A DNA stretch of 64,000 nt from Pseudobdellovibrionaceae bacterium (GTDB taxonomy: Bacteria > Bdellovibrionota > Bdellovibrionia > Bdellovibrionales > UBA1609). The stretch is taken from positions 156,618 through 220,617 of the forward strand of contig CANEZP010000006.1 of assembly GCA_947444305.1 (NCBI GenBank), given 5' to 3'. The translations under genes were made by a program, and so were the position numbers. Below are positions 8,625 to 16,242 of the stretch, one piece after another; the stretch's first letter is position 1; each line of letters starts with the position of its first letter. A model generated the notes under the pieces. That model did no database searches and was not told the DNA's origin. It was given only the letters and a program-made list of their open reading frames with translations.

Positions 8625-10091
8625 TTAATTTCCTTTTCCTTGGTCGCTGATTGCCGCTTGGTAATATTGAATTTGTGTTTTTAATGAAAGCAGACCGGCC
8701 GCCGATTTTAATCTGGCCAGTGCCGCCTGCGAGTAATCTTGTTCGAATAATAAAACTTGATAAGTAGTGGTCCGGCCTTGGCGCAGACGCACGCGCTCGG
8801 CTTCAAGTTTTGCTTTCTGTGCGCTTTCTATCCGAGTTAATAGTCTCAAGTTATTGCGTAAATCGGTCAAATTTGAAGTGAGTTCCGTCCAGTCCTGTTC
8901 TTGCGAGTAGCGCGCGTTTTCGCGATTGAACTCGGCCGCGCGAAGGTTTTTTTGCGCACCCGCTTTTGCATCGGCTAAAGCAGAAAAGTTGAGCGGAACA
9001 TTCAAACGTAGCCCGACAAAACTTGAATCGGTACGCGTATAACCCGTGCGGCTCAACGCTTCGGCGTAGTCTTTGTCGCGTCCGTTAAGCGCGTAGGATC
9101 CGTACACATCTAAGGTCGGGCGATTTCTTTGCGTAGCTAATTCCGCGGCGGCTTTCGCGGCACTCACTTGCGCAACGGTGCCGAGGACGTCGGGCCGATC
9201 ACCGGGACGAACAGCGGGGATCTCAATGTTTTCCAAAGCCGAGTACTCGACCGGCTGAAGAGCCAGTATCGGCACTTCGGCCGCTCGATTCAGGAATCTG
9301 TTCGCCGCACGTAATGCTTCACGCTGCTCGTTCTTCGCAACTTGTAGTTCAAGCGTCCGCGCTTCAACCAACGCTTTGGCTTGCACAACGTCGGAATCTT
9401 CGCCGAGGTTCATTTTTTCTTTGCGGCTGACGTAACTCAAAATGTTATTTGCGGCCGCGGCGGCCTCTTCTTGGATCCGAACGACATCGGCCCAGGCCGA
9501 GAGTTTCCAATACGCGCCCTCCGCCCGCGCGATCGTTTCTAAGCGCTGCGCTTCGTTTTGGTAGAAGCCGGCGTTGGCTTGTTGTCTTGTTACTTCTTGG
9601 CTCGCACGTGCCGAGGATCCGAAACCGCCGCCCCAAACGGGAAGGGTCAGTTCGATCTTTGGTGTTTGATCCCAATAATTAGGCGTCGGGATAAAAAGAG
9701 AATTCGCGTTTACAAATTCGGTATTGGCCGAACCGTAGGACAGTTTGCTTTCTAACCCGAAGCTGAATTGTTGGCTCAAACCCAAGGAGTAAGATTGCGA
9801 TTCGATCCGGTCGGAAGTTCGGGGCGCGGTCTCTTTCCCGTCGTGGCCTACCCGTCCTTCGGCGAAGAACTTGGGCGTAAAAACGAGATCGGCCTCGCGC
9901 GAGAGCAGCTTCGCGCCCACGGCCGCCTCATCGCTCGCCTTGTAGGCGGCGCTACCGGTCTTCACCGCCTCTATATATTCTTGCAGCGATAACGCCTGCG
10001 CCGGGGCCGCTAAGAACATAGCCACGATAGCGAAGGCCATGGTTAAGGCTTCTTTCAGCTGGGTTGAAGATGCGTTTTTCGGGGAGGTCAT
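8625..10091 (-). CDS. TolC-family outer-membrane efflux protein
   Basis: 488 residues with a signal peptide ending at APAQA (about residue 33) and AAGGA before the ATG. The mature part has the two-fold repeated, coiled-coil-rich architecture of outer-membrane efflux proteins: long helices rich in Ala/Glu/Gln (for example ARAEGAYWKLSAWADVVRIQEE and EAERVRLRQGRTTTYQVLLFEQDYSQA) between beta-strand segments such as FVGLRLNVPLNFS. It is first in a two-gene operon with the RND pump and diverges from a TetR regulator, so it probably forms the exit duct of that pump. Confidence 0.9.
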   Translation of the reverse strand: MTSPKNASSTQLKEALTMAFAIVAMFLAAPAQALSLQEYIEAVKTGSAAYKASDEAAVGAKLLSREADLVFTPKFFAEGRVGHDGKETAPRTSDRIESQSYSLGLSQQFSFGLESKLSYGSANTEFVNANSLFIPTPNYWDQTPKIELTLPVWGGGFGSSARASQEVTRQQANAGFYQNEAQRLETIARAEGAYWKLSAWADVVRIQEEAAAAANNILSYVSRKEKMNLGEDSDVVQAKALVEARTLELQVAKNEQREALRAANRFLNRAAEVPILALQPVEYSALENIEIPAVRPGDRPDVLGTVAQVSAAKAAAELATQRNRPTLDVYGSYALNGRDKDYAEALSRTGYTRTDSSFVGLRLNVPLNFSALADAKAGAQKNLRAAEFNRENARYSQEQDWTELTSNLTDLRNNLRLLTRIESAQKAKLEAERVRLRQGRTTTYQVLLFEQDYSQAALARLKSAAGLLSLKTQIQYYQAAISDQGKGN

Positions 10092-10121
10092 GTCTCAAAA
10101 TCCTTCGTTAAACCGATTGTT

Positions 10122-10141
10122 AAGTAATTAATCGATTACTT
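10122..10141. promoter_or_regulatory. Operator-like palindrome 1 (tolC-proximal)
   Basis: A 20-bp inverted repeat AAGTAAT-N6-ATTACTT with perfect 7-bp arms, 31 bases upstream of the tolC-like start codon. The same architecture recurs at 10166-10185. Dyads of this size between a TetR gene and its divergent pump operon are typical TetR operators. Confidence 0.75.
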
Positions 10142-10165
10142 ACTTAGCTTATCGGCTGAGCTGTG

Positions 10166-10185
10166 AAGTAATCAAGTAATTACTT
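10166..10185. promoter_or_regulatory. Operator-like palindrome 2 (tetR-proximal)
   Basis: A second AAGTAAT-N6-ATTACTT dyad, identical in both arms to the copy at 10122-10141 and different only in the 6-bp spacer. The centres are 44 bp apart, about four helical turns, so two dimers could bind on the same DNA face and repress both divergent genes. Confidence 0.75.
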
Positions 10186-10267
10186 ACTGGAATCTGCCGA
10201 TAAGACGTTGTATGGTTGGCGAGTCCGGTGTTTTTGCGAACTTAGATTGAATAAGGAGCTTTTACTC

Positions 10268-10915
10268 ATGAAGGCGAAGTCCCAAAAAAAGAATTTCCCG
10301 GTAGCCGAGGCGACTCTTTCTAAACCAAAGAAAAGGGACCGGTCGGGCTCGGAGGCCCGCCTGCTGAAAGCCGGTGAAGAGACATTCGCCAAATATGGGT
10401 TCGCGGGCACGACCACCAAATTGATCGCGCAGAAAGCGAAACTGAACGAAGCCCTGATCGCCCGTTATTTCGGCGGTAAGATGGGACTGATGCTCGCCAT
10501 TATCGAGGACCATATTAGCGAGAAGCACAAAGCACTCGCGTATGAACCTAAGGGCAGCCTTGAAGAAGAACTCACGTCATACATTTTAGATAAGCTAGAT
10601 ATGCACTGCTCGCACGACGAATCATTTTTTCGAATCGTAATCTCGCAGGCGATGGTCGACCAAAAATTTGCGAAGAACATCCGGGCCGCGGCGCCACCTA
10701 GCCCCGACAAAAACTTAGTGGAGCGCCTCGAGAAATTAATGAAGGCGGGAAAGATGCGGCCGGGCCTAAATCTCCAAAGCTTTGTACAAGCACTCGAAAT
10801 TCAGCTGCACGGCACTTTCGTTTTTGAACAGATCCTCATGGGCAGAAGTCGCGAGGAAATCAAAGTTCTCGTGTTGTACGCGCGTGATGTATTCACCTCT
10901 TTCGGGCAAAAATAG
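10268..10915 (+). CDS. TetR-family transcriptional regulator
   Basis: 215 residues from the ATG preceded by AAGGAG; a TTG 60 bases upstream would add a non-conserved extension. After a basic tail, the helix-turn-helix domain reads ARLLKAGEETFAKYGFAGTTTKLIAQKAKLNEALIARYFGGK, as in TetR/AcrR proteins, followed by an all-helical ligand-binding and dimerisation domain. It lies divergent from the tolC/RND operon with two dyads between them, so it probably represses the pump and itself and is released by a pump substrate. The inducer cannot be read from the sequence. Confidence 0.92.
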   Translation: MKAKSQKKNFPVAEATLSKPKKRDRSGSEARLLKAGEETFAKYGFAGTTTKLIAQKAKLNEALIARYFGGKMGLMLAIIEDHISEKHKALAYEPKGSLEEELTSYILDKLDMHCSHDESFFRIVISQAMVDQKFAKNIRAAAPPSPDKNLVERLEKLMKAGKMRPGLNLQSFVQALEIQLHGTFVFEQILMGRSREEIKVLVLYARDVFTSFGQK

Positions 10916-10978
10916 GAAGCGTCCCGTATTGGGGCGATTCTCAAGCTTGCCCGGCAAAATTCCGAAAAGCAGAGAGTC

Positions 10979-11524
10979 ATGAAGTACCTGCTTGTCTCCA
11001 CCATACTTAGCGCCGCGCTTATGTTTTATATTTCCGGCGGAAGTAAGGGGTTGTCTTCTTTGGTTCCGGCCGCACCCCGCGCCCCTAATTCCGAATCGCA
11101 AACCGAAGAAGCAAAATCGGCGACGACCGACGAAGCACAACTCGGAGCGGAGTCGGGGACGGAGCCCGAACCCGAAGCGGAGCAGCTCGTTCAAATTCAG
11201 GGCAAATGGCACAAGTACCGCGCCGACAACCGTTACGTGATCGACGGTATCCCCACGTTCCACATCGCTAAGAAACGTCCGGCGATTGAAGTCCGCAAAC
11301 CCGCATCCGTCGCGCTGAATACCTCGGGCACCGCGAACGGCGGCGACGGAAGTCGCGATGATAAAAATATGGAAAAGTCCCGGCGGCTGATGAAGATTGT
11401 AAGCGACAACCCGCTCCAGGTTTACACGCCCGACGGCTTCGCCTCACTTAAAACCGGTCTAGATGCGCTAAAGAATTCGAACGCCGAACGTAAGAAAGTT
11501 CTCGAAGAAATATCCCGCGAGTGA
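10979..11524 (+). CDS. Membrane-anchored or secreted protein, unknown function
   Basis: 181 residues. The N-terminus (KYLLVSTILSAALMFYISGG) is a hydrophobic signal or anchor, followed by a long low-complexity acidic stretch (SESQTEEAKSATTDEAQ... EPEPEAEQ) and a more ordered C-terminus (IQGKWHKYRADNRYVIDGIPTFH; TPDGFASLKTGLDALK). The layout suggests an envelope protein with a disordered linker. No family recognised. Confidence 0.65.
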   Translation: MKYLLVSTILSAALMFYISGGSKGLSSLVPAAPRAPNSESQTEEAKSATTDEAQLGAESGTEPEPEAEQLVQIQGKWHKYRADNRYVIDGIPTFHIAKKRPAIEVRKPASVALNTSGTANGGDGSRDDKNMEKSRRLMKIVSDNPLQVYTPDGFASLKTGLDALKNSNAERKKVLEEISRE

Positions 11525-11657
11525 ATCGTCGTTTATTCTGGGTCACCGTCTGTGTCGATTTATTTAACAAATTTCGCGCATTAAGCACAAATAAAGGCAT
11601 CCAAACCCGGCCGACGTTTTCGCTTGAGAAAGTCAGAATCCACGCCGAAAGTCTTGT

Positions 11658-12974
11658 ATGGATAAGAGACGGTTTTTTTGCATCGTTTTGGTCACGACCT
11701 TACTGATTCCCTTTCAGAATTGTAGTCAGCCTCTTGCTTCACAACTTAAGGCTTTGTCCGAACTCGACGGCGGCGGCGGCGTCCCTGCACCTGAGCCCGA
11801 AAAGCCGTTGTCCAAAATATTTCCCATCGTAAATCTCACCACAACGGGCGCGGCGCCTATCACCTCGAAGGACGTCTACGTCAGCGGCCGCTTCGTCATT
11901 GATCCGAACGGAAGCCCCGGTGCGCTTCCATTCGACGCAACGATGAAGATCAAAGGGCGCGGCAACTCAACCTGGGATATGCCGAAAAAACCTTACAAAA
12001 TAAAACTCGATTCCAAAGCTTCCGTATTGGGAATGCCCGCGGATAAGGAATGGGTTCTCCTCGCGAATTATTCCGACAAAACCTTGCTTCGCACTTACCT
12101 CGCGTTCGAAATGGGCCGGCGGCTCAACATTCCGTACGTGCCGCGCGCTCAGTTCGTGGAAGTAAATCTTAACGGTGAATTTCTAGGTAACTATCTACTG
12201 ACCGAGCAAGTGAAGATTGCTCCCGATAGAGTTAACGTTACTCCCCTCGCTCCGTCCGACTTGACGGGCGATGCGGTCACCGGCGGATACCTTATTGAGT
12301 TGAATGAACGCTTAGATGAGCCCGTGTCCTGGCGTACCTCCCGCGGCGTAGCTTACACGGTAAAAGAGCCCGATCTCGTCGCCGGTCAAATCACCTGGCT
12401 AAAGAATTACGTGCAAGGATTAGAAGACAATCTTAATTCGCCCACATTTACCGACCCTCTTACGGGCTACGAAAAAGACATCAATACGGACACGTTCATC
12501 AATTATTTTCTCGTGAATGAAGTATTCAAGAACGTCGACGCCGCGAACTTCAGCAGCATCTTTTTCTACAAGGAGCGCGGCCAGAAATTAGCGATGGGGC
12601 CGCTGTGGGACTTCGATCTCGCGGCAGGTAACGTCAATTATTCAGACGCGCAAACGCCCGAGGGTTGGTACCTCCGCACCGGCTCACCGTGGTTTAAGCG
12701 ATTGTTTGAAGATCCGGTTTTTGCCGCACGGGTAAAGACTCGATGGAACGAGCTGAAAGTTTCAAAGCTAGATACATTGCTTCCGTTAATGGATAAGTAT
12801 GCCGAGATGATGGAACCTTCGCAGACCCGCAACTTTACGAGGTGGCCGATCCTTGACGTCTACGTATGGCCGAATAAGGTCGTGACGGGTTCGTACCAAG
12901 GCGAAATTGATTACGCGAAAGACTTCCTCAGCAAACGCATCAAGTGGATGGATGAACAGTTCAATATACCGTAG
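11658..12974 (+). CDS. CotH-kinase-family protein, probable lipoprotein
   Basis: 438 residues. The N-terminus (DKRRFFCIVLVTTLLIPFQNCSQ) is a lipoprotein-like signal with Cys near residue 22, although FQNC departs from the classical lipobox. The body carries CotH-family hallmarks: MKIKGRGNSTWDMPKKPYKIKLD, LLANYSDKTLLRTYLAFEMGRRL, a central V.LNGEFLGNYLLTEQVK, and GPLWDFDLAAGN with the metal-binding DFD-like residues. CotH proteins are atypical protein kinases first known from spore coats; exported bacterial forms are common but of uncertain substrate. Probably acts at the outer membrane or cell surface. Confidence 0.88.
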   Translation: MDKRRFFCIVLVTTLLIPFQNCSQPLASQLKALSELDGGGGVPAPEPEKPLSKIFPIVNLTTTGAAPITSKDVYVSGRFVIDPNGSPGALPFDATMKIKGRGNSTWDMPKKPYKIKLDSKASVLGMPADKEWVLLANYSDKTLLRTYLAFEMGRRLNIPYVPRAQFVEVNLNGEFLGNYLLTEQVKIAPDRVNVTPLAPSDLTGDAVTGGYLIELNERLDEPVSWRTSRGVAYTVKEPDLVAGQITWLKNYVQGLEDNLNSPTFTDPLTGYEKDINTDTFINYFLVNEVFKNVDAANFSSIFFYKERGQKLAMGPLWDFDLAAGNVNYSDAQTPEGWYLRTGSPWFKRLFEDPVFAARVKTRWNELKVSKLDTLLPLMDKYAEMMEPSQTRNFTRWPILDVYVWPNKVVTGSYQGEIDYAKDFLSKRIKWMDEQFNIP

Positions 12975-12985
12975 GTAGGCTACGC

Positions 12986-13150
12986 CTAGGGTTCAGCAAC
13001 CGGGGGGTTGGCCATGGGCACCGCTTCGGTTTGCGCGTCTTCCGGATCGATCGTGAACTGCGCTGACGGAGCCGCCTGCGCAAGGTAGATGATGACCGTT
13101 AACATTAACAGGATGAGCGGCCCCGCGATTCGAAATAGAAATTTGAGCAT
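12986..13150 (-). CDS. Small single-span membrane protein (54 aa)
   Basis: An ATG-started 54-codon frame with GGAG seven bases upstream. Residues 3-24 (KFLFRIAGPLILLMLTVIIYLA) form a membrane helix preceded by few charges, followed by a short hydrophilic tail rich in Ala, Pro and acidic residues. It is convergent with the CotH gene. No family recognised. The helix, ribosome site and ATG support a real gene. Confidence 0.6.
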   Translation of the reverse strand: MLKFLFRIAGPLILLMLTVIIYLAQAAPSAQFTIDPEDAQTEAVPMANPPVAEP

Positions 13151-13260
13151 GTTCGTCTCCGGCTACGATAAGCGTATCGTAGGCAAAGCAACAACCACGC
13201 CCGCTCAAAAAGGATAACGTCGCCCTAGCCGAAGCGAACCGAAAAATATTTCCTGGTTGA

Positions 13261-13683
13261 TCAGCCCCTAGGCCGGCAGCTGAAATCAACGATCACTTCG
13301 TAGTCTTTGCCGGAGGTCGCCACGTAACCGACCGTGCCCGCAGTGCCCAAGAGCCCGCCCAGCGCGCGCGATTGGTCGGGGACCATACCTACGCCTCCCA
13401 CCATCATCGCCGCGGTTGAACCACGCCGGATCATGTTGCGCGTGGATTCGTCCATATCGCCGGTATATTTCGTGGCGTTGCTTGCGAACACGGCTTCGCT
13501 TCCCTTTTCCTTACAGTACTTTTGCGCCGCTTCGACCGCCGCTTCCTCGGCGTCTTCCCGGTTGATATCGCGCACGAGGGCGCGGTTCATTTTCTCGCCG
13601 GGCATCATCCGCACGCTGGCGGTCGAGCAACCGAAGGCGACAAAAGACATAGCAATTCCACTCAAGACAATACGCTTGTTCAT
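13261..13683 (-). CDS. Small lipoprotein or secreted protein with a glycine-zipper-like segment
   Basis: 140 residues. The N-terminus ends in FVAFGC near residue 19, a plausible lipobox. The middle (NREDAEEAAVEAAQKYCKEKG) is helical, and a later Gly/Ala-rich hydrophobic stretch (STAAMMVGGVGMVPDQSRALGGLLGTAGTVGYVATSG) resembles the glycine-zipper segments of outer-membrane lipoproteins. The C-terminus (YEVIVDFSCRPRG) adds another cysteine. No named family. Confidence 0.75.
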   Translation of the reverse strand: MNKRIVLSGIAMSFVAFGCSTASVRMMPGEKMNRALVRDINREDAEEAAVEAAQKYCKEKGSEAVFASNATKYTGDMDESTRNMIRRGSTAAMMVGGVGMVPDQSRALGGLLGTAGTVGYVATSGKDYEVIVDFSCRPRG

Positions 13684-13709
13684 AAAAATTCCTTTTCAAT
13701 CTTTAATTG

Positions 13710-14369
13710 TTAAAAAAGCCAGGCCGCGCTTAAGCCTAATTGACTGTACTCCGAATCGGACGCGATCTTCCCGTAGCCGACCAAGCCGAATTGTTTGGCT
13801 AGTTGGAAGGTAGCTCCAACACCCACGAACGGTAGTGCTTTCGAAGATTTCGAAGACGAGGTAACGTCGTTACTGCCCGAGGCCGAGAATGTGCTTACTT
13901 TCTCTTCGCGGGTTTGGCTCAAAAGCATCAACCCGCCGGTGAGGCTAAGGCGGATAGGTAAATTATTTTCATTTAACGTGACCGGTGTAAAGACGGCCGC
14001 CACGGAACCTCCGAAAGAAGATATCTTCGTTTCTTTGTCTTCCGTACCGCTTGCCGAAAAAGATGAACTTGAGTTTTTGTCGTCTTCGCCCTGTAAGCTC
14101 AACAGATGAACCTGCAATCCGAACTTGCGCGAGATATTGAATTGTCCGCCCAGCGAAAGGCCGGTGCCCGAACTTGCGGGCATAACGACCAAGCCAAGGT
14201 GAGCTTCAAACTTCGAAAATTCTTCGGTCTTATCGGGCAGAACGACGCCCTTTGGTTCAACCGAACCGGGCTTAGCCTCTTTCTTGAAAACGAAGTTGTA
14301 AGTGTCGCTTGATTCCTCGGCGCCGGCCGGGAGTGCAAACATTAACGTTAAAATCATCAGTAGCCGCAT
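13710..14369 (-). CDS. Outer-membrane beta-barrel protein
   Basis: 219 residues with a signal peptide (about 17 residues, cut after AGA) and GGAGG upstream of the ATG. The rest alternates hydrophobic and polar residues in strands (FGLQVHLLSLQGED, IRLSLTGGLMLLSQT, PFVGVGATFQLAKQFGLVGYGKIAS) and ends in ...LGLSAAWLF, a terminal aromatic that the BAM complex recognises. Ser-rich stretches (SSSSFSASG; SFSASGSNDVTSSSKSS) look like extracellular loops. Probably an eight-stranded small barrel of unknown role. Confidence 0.8.
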   Translation of the reverse strand: MRLLMILTLMFALPAGAEESSDTYNFVFKKEAKPGSVEPKGVVLPDKTEEFSKFEAHLGLVVMPASSGTGLSLGGQFNISRKFGLQVHLLSLQGEDDKNSSSSFSASGTEDKETKISSFGGSVAAVFTPVTLNENNLPIRLSLTGGLMLLSQTREEKVSTFSASGSNDVTSSSKSSKALPFVGVGATFQLAKQFGLVGYGKIASDSEYSQLGLSAAWLF

Positions 14370-14487
14370 GGGGCCTCCTTAGTTATGAAACCTTCATTAT
14401 CCAAAGTCCGCGCCACGATGCTTTGCTTGAAACTATTAAGGAAAATCCGGTCGGGCCGTGCCGGGCATGACATGAACGTCATAGCCC

Positions 14488-16242
14488 CTACGTCAGACCT
14501 TTCCCATTATCTTCGAGATACCTAAACAGCGTTCGCGGGGTCACTCCGAGAAGATGCGCGGCTTTGGTGCGATTGCCACCGGTACGCTCTAATGCCCGAT
14601 TGATCTTTTCCATAACAAACGACTGTTTTGCTTTTTCTAAGTTTTCGGCACCGAGCCATTCGAAGCCGGGCTGTACGCTCACCGGCGCTTGCATCTCGGA
14701 TTCTTGCCCTAGCAAGAAATGCTTTAACTGTATTTCGGATGCGGAACTTAAAACGACCGCGCGCTTGATCACGCTTTTCAGTTCACGCGCGTTTCCGCGC
14801 CAGGGTTGAGCCATGAGCCACCGGCGGGCATCGTCCGCCAACGTTTTGTGCGGAGCTATTTCGTTCAACCAATTGGAAGCGATCAACAAAATATCCGCCG
14901 GGCGTTCACGCAGCGGAGGGATCCACAAAGTCATCTCGGCAAGACGATAGTAAAGATCGTCACGGAATTGTTTTTCGGCAACCAACTCTTTTAGCGGTTT
15001 GTGCGTCGCCGTTAATATCCGGACGTTCACTTGCACCGCGCGATTAGAGCCCACGGGTTCAACCATTTTATCATTGAGCACTCTTAATAGTTTCGGTTGT
15101 AACGCCGGCGGCAGGTCGCCGATTTCGTCCAAGAATAATGTTCCGCCGTGGGCCGCCTGGATCTTTCCGACTTGATCGCTGTAGGCATGGGTGAAGGAAC
15201 CTTTTTTGTGACCGAACAACAAACTTTCGAGCAGTTCGCCGGGGATCGCGCCGCAATTTACGGCGACGAAAGGTCCTGAAGCACGATCGCTTTTGTCGTG
15301 TAGCCAACGCGCCATTACCTCTTTACCCGAACCGGTCTCACCCTGTACGAGAATCGATAGATCGGAATCGGCAACTTGCCGGGCAAGATCGCAAGTCTGC
15401 TTTAAATTCTTACTTTGTGTCTGAAACGGAGAATCTTCGCGGCGCGCGCGCAGCTGGTTAATCTCGCGTTTCAATGAAAGTTCGCGCAACCGCAAATTGC
15501 TCAGCATGCCCGCGAGGTTCACCAACGTGTTGATGCGCGCGGCGTCCGCGCCGTTTAGCCCGGCGTGCGGCCGACGGCTTCCGGTCACCAAAACTCCGAG
15601 GACATTCCCCTGCATAATCAATGGCCAGCTAAAGACCGACAGAAAGCCGGTGCTCACTAGGCTTTGGCTAGAATTGTAAGTGCTGCCGATCACGTTGTTC
15701 ACGAACGTCGGCTTTTTGCTTTTTACACAATCTTGAATCAGATTTTCGCTGATCCACGATCGGTCGGTCGTTACGTTGTGGCCGAGTATCACTTCGAGCT
15801 CATTAGAAATATTATGACTAATAATCAGACCTTTTTCGTGCTGCGCGATTTTCATGATGCCGGTAAGCAATTGTGCCAAGGGTTTTTCGGAATCTTGCGC
15901 GCCGGCCATTTGCGCCAGAACTTCCTGGATGACGTCGCCGTCTGAACTCAACTCGGTTGCGCTTTTCGGTATCAACGCGATGGTTAAGTCGTCCACTTGG
16001 TAGGATTCATTAATCTTCAGAACCTGTGGTTGTCGCTTCGAACCTCGCAAAGGATGAATGGCCAGGCCCCCCGCCTGCTTGGCTAAAATAAGATAGTCAC
16101 CATCGTGCTTAAGCTGATCGAGCACGATCCCCCCGCCACCGGGCCCGCCCACCGGGGTCAACCCGTTCGTCGCGACGCTTGCCACCGCGCCACCCGAGAT
16201 CGCAAGTATTTCGAAATCCATTCTTGCGCTTGGAGTTTTCAC
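14488..16242 (-). CDS. Sigma-54-type transcriptional activator with GAF domain and altered GAFTGA loop
   Basis: 584 residues. The N-terminal ~95 residues form a beta-rich domain, possibly FHA-like but without a clear signature. A GAF-type sensor follows (about 110-250), then a AAA+ domain (about 275-500) with Walker A GETGSGKE at 301-308, Walker B GGTLFLDEIG near 366 and arginine fingers in DDLYYRLAEM..PPLRER. A Fis-type helix-turn-helix ends the protein (TKAAHLLGVTPRTLFRYLEDNG). The loop that contacts sigma-54, normally GAFTGA, is GSFTHA at 348-353: the key Thr is kept, Gly replaced by His. The start overlaps the kinase stop by 4 bases, so kinase and regulator probably form one signalling unit. 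Confidence 0.93.
   Translation of the reverse strand: MKTPSARMDFEILAISGGAVASVATNGLTPVGGPGGGGIVLDQLKHDGDYLILAKQAGGLAIHPLRGSKRQPQVLKINESYQVDDLTIALIPKSATELSSDGDVIQEVLAQMAGAQDSEKPLAQLLTGIMKIAQHEKGLIISHNISNELEVILGHNVTTDRSWISENLIQDCVKSKKPTFVNNVIGSTYNSSQSLVSTGFLSVFSWPLIMQGNVLGVLVTGSRRPHAGLNGADAARINTLVNLAGMLSNLRLRELSLKREINQLRARREDSPFQTQSKNLKQTCDLARQVADSDLSILVQGETGSGKEVMARWLHDKSDRASGPFVAVNCGAIPGELLESLLFGHKKGSFTHAYSDQVGKIQAAHGGTLFLDEIGDLPPALQPKLLRVLNDKMVEPVGSNRAVQVNVRILTATHKPLKELVAEKQFRDDLYYRLAEMTLWIPPLRERPADILLIASNWLNEIAPHKTLADDARRWLMAQPWRGNARELKSVIKRAVVLSSASEIQLKHFLLGQESEMQAPVSVQPGFEWLGAENLEKAKQSFVMEKINRALERTGGNRTKAAHLLGVTPRTLFRYLEDNGKGLT

Noticed and set aside
11521..11706. 61-codon plus-strand frame after the gene at 10979
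   Set aside because: It overlaps the preceding stop but runs out of frame into the CotH gene, and its sequence has no features of a real protein.
12993..13289. 98-codon minus-strand frame
   Set aside because: It overlaps the better-supported 54-codon membrane protein in another frame and has no ribosome site or recognisable features.
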